In this document: positions 15,703-24,359 of the stretch, piece after piece | Layout: each line of letters opens with the position of its first letter | Position numbering within the stretch: the stretch's first letter is position 1 | Assembly (NCBI GenBank): GCA_036383955.1 | Contig: DASVNH010000219.1 | Span: forward strand, 1 to 64,000 | Direction of reading: 5' to 3' | DNA: 64,000 bases | DNA from: JACQFK01 sp036383955 | GTDB lineage: Bacteria > Planctomycetota > MHYJ01 > JACPRB01 | Translations under genes and position numbers: made by a program | The notes under the pieces: generated by a model | The model's input: only the letters and a program-made list of their open reading frames with translations | Told to the model about the DNA's origin: nothing | Databases searched by the model: none

Positions 15703-17355
15703 TCAACTTTCGTAGAGGCCGGAAATGACGGAGGCGTACTTTTTCTCGACGGCCCGGCGCTTGACCTTCATCGTGGGGGTGAGCTCGCCGCCTTCGATCG
15801 TGAAGTCCTGGTCGAGCATGGCGAACTTCACGATCTTCTCGTGGTGGGGCAGGTCCTTGTTGACGGCCTCGACGGCCTCCCCGACCCGCTCGCGGGTGGC
15901 GCCGGGGGCCGCCACGATGAGCGCGGCGGGGAACTTCTGGCGGTCGCCGATCACGATCGCGTTGAGCACGTGCGGGCTCAGCTTGAGCTTGTTCTCGATG
16001 GGCTGGGGGGCGATGTACTTGCCGTTCGACGTCTTGAGCAGGTCCTTCTTGCGGTCGGTGATGCGCAGGAAGCCGTCGGCGTCGAGCTCGCCGATGTCGC
16101 CCGTCGCGAACCAGCCGTCCTTCAGCACGGCGGCCGTGTCCTCCGGCCGGTTGAGGTAGCCCTTCATGATGTTGGGCCCGCGCGCGAGGATCTCGCCGTC
16201 CGCGGCGATCTTGATCTCCACGCCCGGGATCGGCGGCCCCACCGTGCCCAGCTTCGTCTTCTTCGACAGGTTGATGCAGAGCACCGGCGACGTCTCCGTC
16301 AGGCCGTAGCCCTCCAGGACCGTGAAGCCGAGCGACCAGAGGTACTCGTTGACGTCCCGGGACAGCGCGCCGCCGCCCGAGACGAGCAGCCGCATCCGGC
16401 CGCCCAGGCGCTTCGCCATCTTGCCCAGCGCGAGCCAGCGGGCGATCGACATCCGCAGGCGCAGCCCCAGCGGCGCCCGCTCGCCGCGCCGGCGGTACTC
16501 CGCCTCCGCCCCGCCGGTCTTCCGCGCCCACTCGAAGAGCCCGCGCTTCCAGCCGGGCATCTTGGCCGTCGACTCGCGCACCTTGGCGTAGATCTTCTCG
16601 TAGAAGCGCGGGACCGCCCCCATCAGCGTGGGACGGATCTCCGCGAGGTTCGGGACGACCTTGTCGACGTCCTCCGCGTGCGCGATCGCCGCGCCCTTCC
16701 AGAAGAGCGCGTAGTCGAGGATGCGCTCGAAGCTGTGCGAGAGGGGCAGGAAGGAGAGGACGACGTCCTCCGCCGAGCAGTCCAGGATCGAGCAGCAGGT
16801 CGTCAGGTTGGAGACCAGGTTCCGCTGCGTGAGCATCACGCCCTTCGGAACGCCGGTCGTGCCCGAGGTGTAGATCAGGGTCGCCAGGTCGTCCGCCGCG
16901 ATCGCCACGCGGGGCGGCTCGCCCTTTCCCGCGATGAACTCGGCGAAGGGCGTCGTGCCCGGCGCGGGATCGAACGCGATCGCCTTCAGGTCCCCGACCT
17001 TGGCCGCCTGCCCGGCGTTCTCCACGAAGACCGCCTTGGCGCCCGCGTCCTTCAGGATGAACTGGACCTGGTCGGCGGGCAGGGTGGAGTAGATCGGGAC
17101 GTCGGCGACGCCGAGGAGCTGGCAGGCCCAGTCGGCGACGGCCCACTCGTAGCGGTTGTAGGAGAGGATCGCCACGCGGTCGCCGCGGCCGATGCCGAGC
17201 GCGGCGAGGGCGGCGGCGCAGCCGCGGACGTCGCGGTCGAGCGCGGCCGCCGATACGGGCTCCCAGGCCCCGTTCCGCTTCCGCAGGTAGCGGTCGGGCT
17301 TGGGGTTCCGTTCCATCGACAGCCGATAGACGTCGCCGAGCGTGACGGGCTCCAC
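15703..17355 (-). CDS. Long-chain fatty acid-CoA ligase (AMP-binding)
   Basis: The 550-aa protein is a full-length ANL-superfamily enzyme. It has LIYTSGTTGVPKGV (P-loop), YGLTETSPV (acyl-adenylate site) and GDIGELDADGFLRITDRKKDLLKTSNGKY (hinge and catalytic Lys region). The arrangement matches bacterial FadD15-like long-chain acyl-CoA synthetases: ATP + fatty acid + CoA to acyl-CoA. It starts at GTG 17355 with TAGACT seven bases upstream, and is divergent from the lipoprotein gene across only 46 bases. Confidence 0.88.
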   Translation of the reverse strand: MEPVTLGDVYRLSMERNPKPDRYLRKRNGAWEPVSAAALDRDVRGCAAALAALGIGRGDRVAILSYNRYEWAVADWACQLLGVADVPIYSTLPADQVQFILKDAGAKAVFVENAGQAAKVGDLKAIAFDPAPGTTPFAEFIAGKGEPPRVAIAADDLATLIYTSGTTGVPKGVMLTQRNLVSNLTTCCSILDCSAEDVVLSFLPLSHSFERILDYALFWKGAAIAHAEDVDKVVPNLAEIRPTLMGAVPRFYEKIYAKVRESTAKMPGWKRGLFEWARKTGGAEAEYRRRGERAPLGLRLRMSIARWLALGKMAKRLGGRMRLLVSGGGALSRDVNEYLWSLGFTVLEGYGLTETSPVLCINLSKKTKLGTVGPPIPGVEIKIAADGEILARGPNIMKGYLNRPEDTAAVLKDGWFATGDIGELDADGFLRITDRKKDLLKTSNGKYIAPQPIENKLKLSPHVLNAIVIGDRQKFPAALIVAAPGATRERVGEAVEAVNKDLPHHEKIVKFAMLDQDFTIEGGELTPTMKVKRRAVEKKYASVISGLYES

Positions 17356-17362
17356 GAATCTC

Positions 17363-17368
17363 AGTCTA
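17363..17368 (-). promoter_or_regulatory. -10 hexamer TAGACT for the acyl-CoA ligase gene
   Basis: The minus-strand TAGACT ends 7 bases before the GTG start at 17355. It faces the plus-strand -10 at 17390-17395 with only 21 bases between, so the two promoters must overlap. Confidence 0.5.
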
Positions 17369-17389
17369 GCAGAAAGGGTGCCATCGGAT

Positions 17390-17395
17390 TAAGAT
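17390..17395 (+). promoter_or_regulatory. -10 hexamer TAAGAT for the lipoprotein gene
   Basis: TAAGAT ends 6 bases before the ATG at 17402. There is no room for a leader with a ribosome site. Confidence 0.5.
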
Positions 17396-17401
17396 CGAGC
17401 C

Positions 17402-18031
17402 ATGAAGCGGGCGCTGTGCATCCTTTTGCTCGCGGGTTGCGGCGGGGCCTCGAGCGTCATCGAGGAGGTCCCGCCGGATCTGCGGAAGACGACGTCCGTG
17501 GTGCCGCCCCTCGCGGACCGCTATCCCTACGCCGATCCGTCGGGCGTCGAGCCCGGCCGCTGGGCGAAATACCGGGAGGGGGAGCGGGTCTTCACGCTGG
17601 CGGTGGCGGCGCGCGTCCCGGAAGGGACCTGGATGGAGGTCGTCGAGGAGAGCGCGGCGAGCGCCTGCCTGGTGGCGCCGGACGGCGCGGTGCTGAAGGC
17701 GTACTGGCAGGAGCCCGGCGGGCCCGCGCGGGAGCAGCCGCTCGACCAGCGGGCGGAGCCGGCGGCGCCGAAGCGCGCGGAGTCGTCGCGCGAGGTCGCC
17801 GAGGAGAAGGTCAAGATCGGCGGGCGGGAGCTCGCGGCCAAGGCCGTCCGCCTGCGCCTGGAGGACCTGGAAGGGCGCCTGGTGAAGGAGACCTGGGTCT
17901 GGCATGCCGACGTCCCGCCGCTCTACGCGGGCGGCGAGCTGGGCGGCCTCGTCCGGCGGGAGACGTCGCGGGGCAAGGTCGAGCTGCTCGACTTCGGCGC
18001 GGCCGCGAAGCCCGCGGTCCAGCGGCCTTGA
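17402..18031 (+). CDS. Predicted lipoprotein of unknown function
   Basis: The 209-aa protein has a signal peptide with lipobox LLLAGCGG, so it should be lipid-anchored at about Cys13. The mature part is soluble, with a repeated-strand look (PGRWAKYREGERVFTLAVAARVPEGTWMEVV) and charged residues, and no family I recognise. The -10 box at N6 fixes the start. A downstream inverted tract (CACCAC...GTGGTG, about 18036-18098) lies between this gene and the convergent gene and may end both transcripts. Confidence 0.75.
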   Translation: MKRALCILLLAGCGGASSVIEEVPPDLRKTTSVVPPLADRYPYADPSGVEPGRWAKYREGERVFTLAVAARVPEGTWMEVVEESAASACLVAPDGAVLKAYWQEPGGPAREQPLDQRAEPAAPKRAESSREVAEEKVKIGGRELAAKAVRLRLEDLEGRLVKETWVWHADVPPLYAGGELGGLVRRETSRGKVELLDFGAAAKPAVQRP

Positions 18032-18102
18032 CGCTCACCACAAAGACACGAAGGCATTCTTTGGCGGGTGGGCCGACGTCCTGAATCGGCTTCGTGGTGC
18101 CG

Positions 18103-18495
18103 TTACTTCTCGTCGCAGGGGGCGCGGCCGACCCGGTGCAGCTTCCACTCGCGGCCTTCCTTGACGAAGCACCACGCGCGGTCGCCCATGCGCGCCTCCC
18201 AGTGGTCCGGGACGGCGGCGCAGGGCGCGGTCGTCAGCGTGCCCTGGGGGGCGCGGGCGTCGTAGGACGCGAGGAATTCTTCCTTCGGCAGGGAGTGGCC
18301 GTCGACCTTCACCACGTCGGCGGCGATCTGCCGCGCGGCGTCCCTGCGTTTGCCCGGCAGCAGGGACATGTGGAACTGGGTGAAGGTCCAGCGGACGGCG
18401 TTCTCGGGGCGGCTCCAGTGCCAGACGGCGAAGGCGCCCGCGCCGGAGCCGAGCACGAGCAGGCCGAAGACCCAGACGCGGCCGGACCTCTTCAC
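18103..18495 (-). CDS. Small single-pass membrane protein of unknown function
   Basis: The 130-aa protein starts at GTG 18495 with a GTGA overlap. An N-terminal helix (VWVFGLLVLGSGAGAFAVWHW) anchors it, followed by a soluble domain (TFTQFHMSLLPGKRRDAARQIAADVV) with a few conserved-looking Trp and Cys residues. It is the last gene of a three-gene operon behind the PP2C phosphatase. No function can be assigned. Confidence 0.65.
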   Translation of the reverse strand: MKRSGRVWVFGLLVLGSGAGAFAVWHWSRPENAVRWTFTQFHMSLLPGKRRDAARQIAADVVKVDGHSLPKEEFLASYDARAPQGTLTTAPCAAVPDHWEARMGDRAWCFVKEGREWKLHRVGRAPCDEK

Positions 18496-18872
18496 GGCGC
18501 GAGGTCCCGCTCCAGGGCGTCGCAGGGCCCCGTCACCGTGACGACCCAGGTCATCCAGAGCGCGCCGAGCAGGGCGAGGGCGGCGACGTTGACGCGCAGC
18601 GCGACTTCCTTCCGCTCGATCCCCACCTCCTTCACGAGCATCGCGAGGGCGAAGAGCAGGAAGGCGGCGGCGTAGAGCGGGGCGGGCGTCTCGACGAGCA
18701 GGCGGGCGGGCAGCGGCGCGTCGTAGAGGTGCTCGGCGAAGTAGCGCCCGTAGCGCCGGCGCGAGAGCACCGTGTGGATCGCGAAGGCGGCGTAGCCGAG
18801 GATGTCGATGAGCAGCAGCACCACGCTGGCGGTGATGGGAGAACGGTCTTCGGGGGCGGCGGAGGACGTCAC
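18492..18872 (-). CDS. Three-helix membrane protein of unknown function
   Basis: The 126-aa protein has three hydrophobic segments: SVVLLLIDILGYAAFAIHTV, LYAAAFLLFALAMLV and VNVAALALLGALWMTWVV. It sits 3 bases downstream of the PP2C phosphatase and overlaps the next gene by four bases, so the three are probably co-expressed. No family recognised. Confidence 0.65.
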   Translation of the reverse strand: MTSSAAPEDRSPITASVVLLLIDILGYAAFAIHTVLSRRRYGRYFAEHLYDAPLPARLLVETPAPLYAAAFLLFALAMLVKEVGIERKEVALRVNVAALALLGALWMTWVVTVTGPCDALERDLAP

Positions 18873-18875
18873 GTC

Positions 18876-19883
18876 CTACCCCTCGATGATGGGCTCCTTC
18901 ACCGAGTCCTCTTCGGAGACGGTGCGGCCGGTGACGATGGTGATGTCGTCGTGCTGGGGGGCTTCGCCCTGGTGGGCCTCGACCTCGCTGACGAGGAGCG
19001 AAAGGAACTCGCTGGAGCTCTTGTCGGCGAGCTGCTTGCAGCGCAGGTAGAAGCGGTTCTGGCCGTAGAGCTCCTGCGCCGTGTTCATCGACTCGATCAC
19101 GCCGTCCGTGTAGAGGATGAAGCGGTCGCCCTTGAAGAGCTGGATCTTCTGCTCTTTCAGCGTCTTGTCGAAGAGCGGGCCCTTGTCGATGCCCAGCGCC
19201 AGGCCGTTCGGGTTCACCAGGTGGCAGGTGTTCGACGCCTTCCGCCACAGCACCATCGGGTTGTGGCCGGCGGAGACGGCGGACAGGATGCCCTTCTGGA
19301 GGGACAGGATCATGTAGAAGACCGTGACGAACATGCCGCGCTTGATGTCGTGGTAGAGGACCTTGTTCACGCGCTGCAGCGTCTCGGCCGGCGACAGCGT
19401 CCGCACCGCCTCGCTCTTCACGAGGGCGCGCGTCTCCGTCATCACGATCGAGCCGGGGATGCCCTTGCCCGAGACGTCCGCCACCAGGATGCCCAGGTGG
19501 TCGGCGTCGATCTCGATGAAGTCGTAGTAGTCGCCCCCGACTTCCCGCGACGGCCGGTAATACGCCGACACGTCGTAGCCGGGCAGCTGGGGGACCTTGC
19601 GGGGCAGCAGGTTCGCCTGCAGCTCCTCCGCGATGGCGAGCTCGTGGTCGAGCATCTTGCGCTCGACGTCCGACAACTCCTCGTCGTTGGACTTGTTGCG
19701 GAGGAGGCCCATGCGCTGGCGGAGGGCCATGCGCTTCTGGGCTTTCAGGCGCAGGAGGGAAACGGAGGAGGGCGTCGAACCCATGGCCGGCATCGGCGGC
19801 GGGGTATTGAGCGGCTTGCGGCCGATCTCCCCGCCCCCGGTCAGCGGCCGACGGAACGGCCGGTTGGGTCTGTTGAGCGCCAT
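18876..19883 (-). CDS. PP2C/SpoIIE-type serine phosphatase (RsbU-like)
   Basis: The 335-aa protein has a coiled-coil linker at about 60-100 and a SpoIIE phosphatase domain from about 100. Metal-binding motifs are visible in GGDYYDF, LVADVSGKG and the C-terminal DDITIVTG. It ends in a short acidic tail. RsbU-type phosphatases act on anti-sigma-factor antagonists in partner-switching cascades. No sensory domain is fused, so input probably comes through the N-terminal region or a partner. A TATAAT box (19897-19902) and AAGGG ribosome site precede the ATG. Confidence 0.85.
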   Translation of the reverse strand: MALNRPNRPFRRPLTGGGEIGRKPLNTPPPMPAMGSTPSSVSLLRLKAQKRMALRQRMGLLRNKSNDEELSDVERKMLDHELAIAEELQANLLPRKVPQLPGYDVSAYYRPSREVGGDYYDFIEIDADHLGILVADVSGKGIPGSIVMTETRALVKSEAVRTLSPAETLQRVNKVLYHDIKRGMFVTVFYMILSLQKGILSAVSAGHNPMVLWRKASNTCHLVNPNGLALGIDKGPLFDKTLKEQKIQLFKGDRFILYTDGVIESMNTAQELYGQNRFYLRCKQLADKSSSEFLSLLVSEVEAHQGEAPQHDDITIVTGRTVSEEDSVKEPIIEG

Positions 19884-19896
19884 ACGGAACCCTTGG

Positions 19897-19902
19897 ATTA
19901 TA
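19897..19902 (-). promoter_or_regulatory. Consensus -10 TATAAT of the PP2C operon
   Basis: A perfect TATAAT on the minus strand lies 13 bases before the ATG at 19883. Unlike most units in this window, the short leader contains an AAGGG ribosome site. Confidence 0.5.
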
Positions 19903-19956
19903 GGCTCCGGGGTAGGAAAAAGGAAACGGAAAGGTCCGGGGAAGCGGATTGCCTGC

Positions 19957-19962
19957 TATTCT
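19957..19962 (+). promoter_or_regulatory. Candidate -10 hexamer TATTCT
   Basis: TATTCT lies 9 bases before the ATG at 19972, leaving a leader of only 2-3 bases. Confidence 0.4.
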
Positions 19963-19971
19963 ACCCCCGCC

Positions 19972-20442
19972 ATGTTCACGCGCGACTTCCTCCGCGCCAC
20001 GCCGCTCTTCGCGGCGCTCGGGGACGCCGACGCCGACGCCCTCGTCGCGCTCGGCCGCGAGGAGACCTACAAGAAGGGCCAGGTGATCTTCCGCGAGCGC
20101 GAGCCCAGCGGAAAGCTCTACCTCGTCGTCGCCGGCGTCGTCGAAATCTCCAAGCTCAGCCCCGGCTCCGAGCGCCCGGCCGCCCTGGCCCGGCTCGAGC
20201 GGGGCGACATCCTCGGCGAAGTCTCCGCCTTCGACGGCGCGCCGCGGACGGCCACGGCCTCCGCCGCCGTCACCCCCGAGGCCCGGGTGGCCGTCTGGGA
20301 CATGGAGGACTTCCAGTCCTTCCTGGCGGCCCGACCCGTGGTGGCGTCCGACATCCTCCGCCGCCTCGTGAAGACCCTCGGGGAGCGCCTGAGGCGGACC
20401 TCGGAGGCCGTGCAGGTCCTGATCCGCGCCCTGGGGCACTAA
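19972..20442 (+). CDS. Stand-alone cyclic nucleotide-binding domain protein
   Basis: The 156-aa protein is essentially one CRP-type cNMP-binding domain, with phosphate-binding cassette GDILGEVSAFDGAPRTATASA and a C-terminal helix. No helix-turn-helix follows, so it is not itself a DNA-binding regulator and must act through a partner. It is divergent from the PP2C phosphatase and 43 bases upstream of an ECF sigma gene. Together they form a signalling cluster. Confidence 0.85.
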   Translation: MFTRDFLRATPLFAALGDADADALVALGREETYKKGQVIFREREPSGKLYLVVAGVVEISKLSPGSERPAALARLERGDILGEVSAFDGAPRTATASAAVTPEARVAVWDMEDFQSFLAARPVVASDILRRLVKTLGERLRRTSEAVQVLIRALGH

Positions 20443-20484
20443 GTGAGGAATAGTCCGGGGCTCCCGCCGGTTCCATCTTCAGGG

Positions 20485-21006
20485 ATGGACGTCCGCGCGG
20501 AGTTCGAGGCCCAGGCGCTGCCGCTGGCGGACGCCCTTTACCGGACGGCGGTTCGGATGACCGGGGCGCCGGCGTCCGCGGAGGACCTCGTGCAGGACGC
20601 GTACCTGAAGGCGTTCCGGGCGTTCGGCCGCTTCGAAAAAGGCACGAACTTCAAGGCCTGGATCTTCACCATCCTCACGAACACGTTCATCAACGAATAC
20701 CGCCGGAAGTCGGCCGCCCCCACGGATTTCACGGAGGCGGAGCCGGAGGGCGAGGTCGAGGCCGTCCATTTGAAGGCGGAGGACGTCGACCGCCTGGGCG
20801 ACCACCTCGGCGACGAGGCGGCGCGGGCCCTGGCGAAGGTGCCGCCGGAATTCCGGCTGCCCTTCCTGCTGTCGACCTTCGAAGACCTGAGCTACAAGGA
20901 GATCGCGGGAGTGCTGGGGATTCCGATCGGGACGGTGATGAGCCGCCTGTTCCGCGCGCGGCGGATCCTGCGCGAGGAGCTGGCGGCGGCGGGGGCGCGG
21001 GCATGA
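20485..21006 (+). CDS. ECF RNA polymerase sigma factor
   Basis: The 173-aa protein has sigma region 2 (DAYLKAFRAFGRFEKGTNFKAW, split around the Trp helix) and region 4 (LSYKEIAGVLGIPIGTVMSRLFRARR). A CAGGG ribosome site precedes the ATG at 20485. An in-frame GTG at 20443 gives a poorer N-terminus. Its stop overlaps the next gene (ATGA), which encodes its zinc-containing anti-sigma factor. Confidence 0.92.
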   Translation: MDVRAEFEAQALPLADALYRTAVRMTGAPASAEDLVQDAYLKAFRAFGRFEKGTNFKAWIFTILTNTFINEYRRKSAAPTDFTEAEPEGEVEAVHLKAEDVDRLGDHLGDEAARALAKVPPEFRLPFLLSTFEDLSYKEIAGVLGIPIGTVMSRLFRARRILREELAAAGARA

Positions 21007-21776
21007 AGTGCCACGAGGCGAAGCGGCGGCTCGACCTCTTCATGGACGGGGAGCTGGCGGTTCCCGAAAACCTGTCGGTCCTCGAGCATCTCAATCTCTG
21101 CCGGCCCTGCGCGGACGTGTTCGAGGGCGAGAAGCGGCTGCGGACGTCGATGAAGGCCCGGCTCGGCGCGCTGCGCGCGCCCGCCGGCCTCGCGGCCCGG
21201 CTCTCGGCGTCGCTGGGCGGCGGCGAGGTCGCCGCGTTCCCCTCTCGCCGCGGGGGGATGATCGCGGCGGCGGCGATCTTCTTCGCGATCGTCGGCTCGC
21301 TGCTCTTCTCGGAGGGGCCCGGCGTCCAGCTGCTGGCGTCCGAGCTGTCGGAACGGCACGGGCGGCGCGAGGCCTACGCCTGCGGCGAGGGCGGCGACGA
21401 GCGGCGCTGCCTCTGCCCGGCCTGCACGACGGACGTCGCGCCCGCGATCCGGAGCTTCTTCGAGAAGCACGCGGAGCGCGACTATTGCGCGCACGTGGCC
21501 GAGGCGTCGAAAGTCGGTTACGCGTACGAGGGCGTGGCGGCCTGGCGCTGCCGCGGCGGGGACGAGGTCTTCTGGTCGTCGTGGAGGACGTCGAACGGCT
21601 CCCGCGTCTCCCACGCCCTGGTCGCGCTGGCCCTCGACGCCCCGCGCGCCGAGCGCAAGGCCGGCCGCGTCGTGCTCTTCTACCCGCGGAGCCCCGAGCT
21701 CGCCTGCGTCTTCGTCTTCGACGACGCCGCCGAAGCCGGGCGCTTCACGTCCGCCCTCGGGCTTCCGAAGCCCTAG
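21003..21776 (+). CDS. Membrane-anchored zinc-finger anti-sigma factor
   Basis: The 257-aa protein begins with a ZAS-type zinc motif: CHEAKRRLDLFMDGEL and then HLNLCRPC (His29, Cys33, Cys36). A membrane helix follows at about 89-106 (MIAAAAIFFAIVGSLLF), then an external domain of about 150 residues with several Cys residues (CGEGGDERRCLCPAC). It should hold the upstream ECF factor inactive and release it on an envelope or redox signal. Translationally coupled to the sigma gene. Confidence 0.85.
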   Translation: MKCHEAKRRLDLFMDGELAVPENLSVLEHLNLCRPCADVFEGEKRLRTSMKARLGALRAPAGLAARLSASLGGGEVAAFPSRRGGMIAAAAIFFAIVGSLLFSEGPGVQLLASELSERHGRREAYACGEGGDERRCLCPACTTDVAPAIRSFFEKHAERDYCAHVAEASKVGYAYEGVAAWRCRGGDEVFWSSWRTSNGSRVSHALVALALDAPRAERKAGRVVLFYPRSPELACVFVFDDAAEAGRFTSALGLPKP

Positions 21777-22087
21777 ACGGCCCGCGTCTTCCCGCGGACC
21801 GGCTTGAACACCACGACGACCTCCGTCGCGGTTGCCTCGGCGATCTTCAGGAGCGTCTTGAGGCTGAACCCCTCGTAGCGGCCGCTCTCCAGACGGGAGA
21901 TGGTCTGCTGCTTCGTGCCCATGCGGCGGGCCAGCTCCGCCTGGCTGACGCCGAGCTTTTCCCGCAGCCGGACGATCTGATGGGCCACTTCCACCGCCAG
22001 GCGGGCCTGCCGGAAATGCTCCCGGAACCCCGGCTTGCGCAGCTTCCGGGCCAGCCAGTCGTCCAGAGTCCGCGCCTTGGATCTCAC
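21773..22087 (-). CDS. HigA-like antitoxin (XRE helix-turn-helix)
   Basis: The 104-aa protein has an XRE-type HTH (REKLGVSQAELARRMGTKQQ, continuing with TISRLESGRYEG). It starts at GTG 22087, overlapping the upstream toxin gene by four bases. Order (toxin first, HTH protein second) and sizes match HigBA/RelE-type modules. It should neutralise the toxin and repress the operon. The stop shares the palindrome CTAG with the convergent anti-sigma gene. Confidence 0.85.
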   Translation of the reverse strand: MRSKARTLDDWLARKLRKPGFREHFRQARLAVEVAHQIVRLREKLGVSQAELARRMGTKQQTISRLESGRYEGFSLKTLLKIAEATATEVVVVFKPVRGKTRAV

Positions 22088-22449
22088 AGCTCCACCTCCC
22101 CGTTCCTGATCCGAGCTTCGAAGTCCTTCATGCGCGCCTCGGCCGTCTCGATCTCGCGGGGTGGAAGAGCCGGCGTTCTCTTCGTGATCGCGTGGGCGAC
22201 CACGACGATCCGCCCTTCTCGAAAGTAGTAGAGCAATCGATGCTCCTTGCGGCCCAGCGAGATCCGCAATTCCCACAACTTGCCCCGCACGTGCGCCGCG
22301 TGCGGACGTCGCAGGGCCGGCCCCTGATCCGCCAGATAGTCCAGCGCGGCCAGCACTTTGGCCTGCTCCTTCTCCGGCAGCCGCTCCACGTACTCGGTGA
22401 CCGGCGAGTGGCCGGCCGCCGACACGTAGAGCACGACCCGATAGGACAT
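22084..22449 (-). CDS. RelE/HigB-type toxin (phage Gp49-like family)
   Basis: The 121-aa protein shows the Gp49/HigB pattern: EYVERLPEKEQAKVLAALDYL, GKLWELRISLGRKEHRLLYY and VVVAHAITKRT. Such toxins are ribosome-dependent mRNA interferases. A strong ribosome site (AAGGAGAG) precedes ATG 22449. The C-terminal extension TPALPPREIETAEARMKDF is common in this family. Confidence 0.85.
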   Translation of the reverse strand: MSYRVVLYVSAAGHSPVTEYVERLPEKEQAKVLAALDYLADQGPALRRPHAAHVRGKLWELRISLGRKEHRLLYYFREGRIVVVAHAITKRTPALPPREIETAEARMKDFEARIRNGEVEL

Positions 22450-22697
22450 TCTCTCTCCTTTTGGGGGTCCACAGCAAGATTGATGTGTCCGTGGTCCTAT
22501 GAATGTAAACGGATCTGATGTGTCGGAATGGGCCGCGTGAGCGGAGGCGGGTTAGCCTTCTAACCGGCGCGCGCCGTGATGAACCACGAGCTTCGCGCAG
22601 GCCAAGGACAGGGGCGTGACCGCGACCAGGCGCTTGATGCTCATGGGTTCCGCGACCGCGCCAGGGGCAGGAACTCCTAGGGGAAGAGAGTCGGGTT
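22450..22697. other. Intergenic region without a clear gene
   Basis: The 248 bases hold the toxin-operon promoter and a short palindrome (GGTTAG...CTAACC, about 22550-22565). A degenerate minus-strand fragment at about 22552-22640 reads MSIKRLVAVTPLSLACAKLVVH. A direct pair of TGATGTGTC motifs lies at about 22480 and 22517. This may be a decayed mobile element; nothing intact is visible. Confidence 0.4.
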
Positions 22698-23261
22698 TCA
22701 TGGACGTCCGCGGCGGGCGGAGCGCGGCTTGCCCAGGATCTCCGAGGCGAGCAGCAGCTTCGCGCCGGAGCTGAGGCGGGGATTGCGGAACAGGATCTCG
22801 TCGAGCGTGCGCGGCCGGGCGCGGTGCGCGACTTCCGCCGGCGCGCCCTCGGCCAGCTGCTGGACCGGCTCCTCCGGCGGCTCGGGCTCGACGGCCTCCG
22901 GCTCCGGCGCGGGACGTCGGGCCTCCCGCATCCGGCGGATCTCTTCGTCGGGATCGACATCCGGCGTCTCCACGACGTCCGCGGGCGCCTGGCTCGCCTC
23001 CTGGGCGGCCCGGCGGCGCCGCTCGATGTACGGCCCGAAGACCTCCTCGAGCACGTTCTCGTAGGGCAGGCGCGGCCGGCCCTCGTCGTAGGCGGGGCCG
23101 GGCGGCGGCTCGAGCTCGCCCTCGGGCTTGCCTTCGAGCCTCCGCTTCTCGGCTTCCTTCTTCTTCCGCCACCGCTCGATCAGCGGCCCCAGCAGGGCGG
23201 CCGCGATGAAGAGGATGAGCAGGATGAGATTGAAGACCGCCTTGAAGTCCTTCGAATCCAT
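22698..23261 (-). CDS. Single-pass membrane protein with acidic/proline-rich cytoplasmic tail
   Basis: The 187-aa protein has one N-terminal helix (LILLILFIAAALLGPLIERW), then a highly charged low-complexity tail rich in Pro, Glu and Arg. It ends with a conserved-looking helix (LDEILFRNPRLSSGAKLLLA). It follows floA by 3 bases and is the last gene of the NfeD-FloA operon, so a role in membrane microdomains is inferred. Confidence 0.7.
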   Translation of the reverse strand: MDSKDFKAVFNLILLILFIAAALLGPLIERWRKKKEAEKRRLEGKPEGELEPPPGPAYDEGRPRLPYENVLEEVFGPYIERRRRAAQEASQAPADVVETPDVDPDEEIRRMREARRPAPEPEAVEPEPPEEPVQQLAEGAPAEVAHRARPRTLDEILFRNPRLSSGAKLLLASEILGKPRSARRGRP

Positions 23262-23264
23262 GGC

Positions 23265-24305
23265 TCAGCTCGTCTTGGTCTCCGGGCCCGGCGAGCCGCC
23301 GGCGATCGACTTCCGCATGTCCGTGTCGGCCTGCACGTTGCGCATGTTCATGTAGTCCATGATCCCGAGCCGGCCGTTCCGGAAGGCGTCGGCCATCGCC
23401 ATCGGCAGCTCCGCCTCGGCCAGCGTGACCTTCGCGCGGTTCTCCTTGTCGAGGGCCACCATTTCCTGCTCGCGGGCGACGGCCAGGGCGCGCCGCTTCT
23501 CCGCCTCGGCCTGCGCCATGCGCTTGTCGGCCTCGGCCTGGTCCACCCGCAAGCGGGCGCCGACGTTGTCGCCGACGTCCACGTCCGCGATGTCGATCGA
23601 CACGATCTCGAACGCCGTCTGGGAGTCGAGGCCCTTGTCGAGCACGCCCTTGGAGATCCGGTCGGGGTTCTCGAGCACGTTCTTGTAGCTTTCGGCCGAG
23701 CCGATCGAGCTCACGATGCCTTCGCCGACGCGCGCGACGATCGTCTCCTCGGCGGCGCCGCCGACCAGCCGCTCCAGGTTCGTCCGCACCGTGACGCGCG
23801 CCTTCACTTTCAGCTGGATGCCGTCCTTCGCGACCGCGTCCAGGGTGTCGCGGCCCTTCTTCGGGTCCGGGCAGTCGATGACGCGCGGCCGCACGCTCGT
23901 CTGCACCGCGTCCAGGACGTCGCGGCCCGCGAGGTCGATGGCCGTCGCCTGCTGGAACGTCAGGTTGATCTTCGCCTTGTTCGCCGCGATGAGGGCCGTC
24001 ACGACCCGGATCACGTTGCCCTTGGCCAGGTAGTGCGCCTCCAGGGCGTTCGAATCGACCGGGATGCCCGCCTTCACGGACATGATCCGCGCCGTGACGA
24101 TGGTCAGCGGCGAGACCTTCCGCAGCGACATCCCCACCAGGTCGAGCAGCCCGACCCGCGCGCCGGACAGCAGCGCCTGGATGTACAGCAGGCCGTACTT
24201 CAGGATGATGATGAAGAAGATCAGCAGCGTCAGGACGAGCGCGCCGATGGCGGCGTACCCGAGCGGTCCGCTGAAGAACGTGGCCTGCGCGAGAAGTGCG
24301 CTCAT
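23265..24305 (-). CDS. floA: Flotillin-like protein FloA
   Basis: The 346-aa protein matches the FloA (YqfA) family along its length. It has an N-terminal membrane anchor (LGYAAIGALVLTLLIFFIII), LLDLVGMSLRKVSP, the SPFH-like core AKGNVIRVVTALIAANKA, and the C-terminal Ala-Glu-rich coiled coil AEAEKRRALAVAREQEMVAL. It organises functional membrane microdomains with NfeD proteins. A strong ribosome site (GGGAGGA) precedes the ATG. Two nfeD genes lie immediately upstream, the usual partners. Confidence 0.95.
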   Translation of the reverse strand: MSALLAQATFFSGPLGYAAIGALVLTLLIFFIIILKYGLLYIQALLSGARVGLLDLVGMSLRKVSPLTIVTARIMSVKAGIPVDSNALEAHYLAKGNVIRVVTALIAANKAKINLTFQQATAIDLAGRDVLDAVQTSVRPRVIDCPDPKKGRDTLDAVAKDGIQLKVKARVTVRTNLERLVGGAAEETIVARVGEGIVSSIGSAESYKNVLENPDRISKGVLDKGLDSQTAFEIVSIDIADVDVGDNVGARLRVDQAEADKRMAQAEAEKRRALAVAREQEMVALDKENRAKVTLAEAELPMAMADAFRNGRLGIMDYMNMRNVQADTDMRKSIAGGSPGPETKTS

Positions 24306-24359
24306 GATTCCTCCCTAGTGCCGAGTCTCGAATGACGTCCGGGGGACGCCTTCCAGATT

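Noticed and set aside
22552..22680. Minus-strand peptide ending VVHHGARRLEG
   Set aside because: It is too short, lacks a ribosome site and has no family. Treated as a degenerate fragment.
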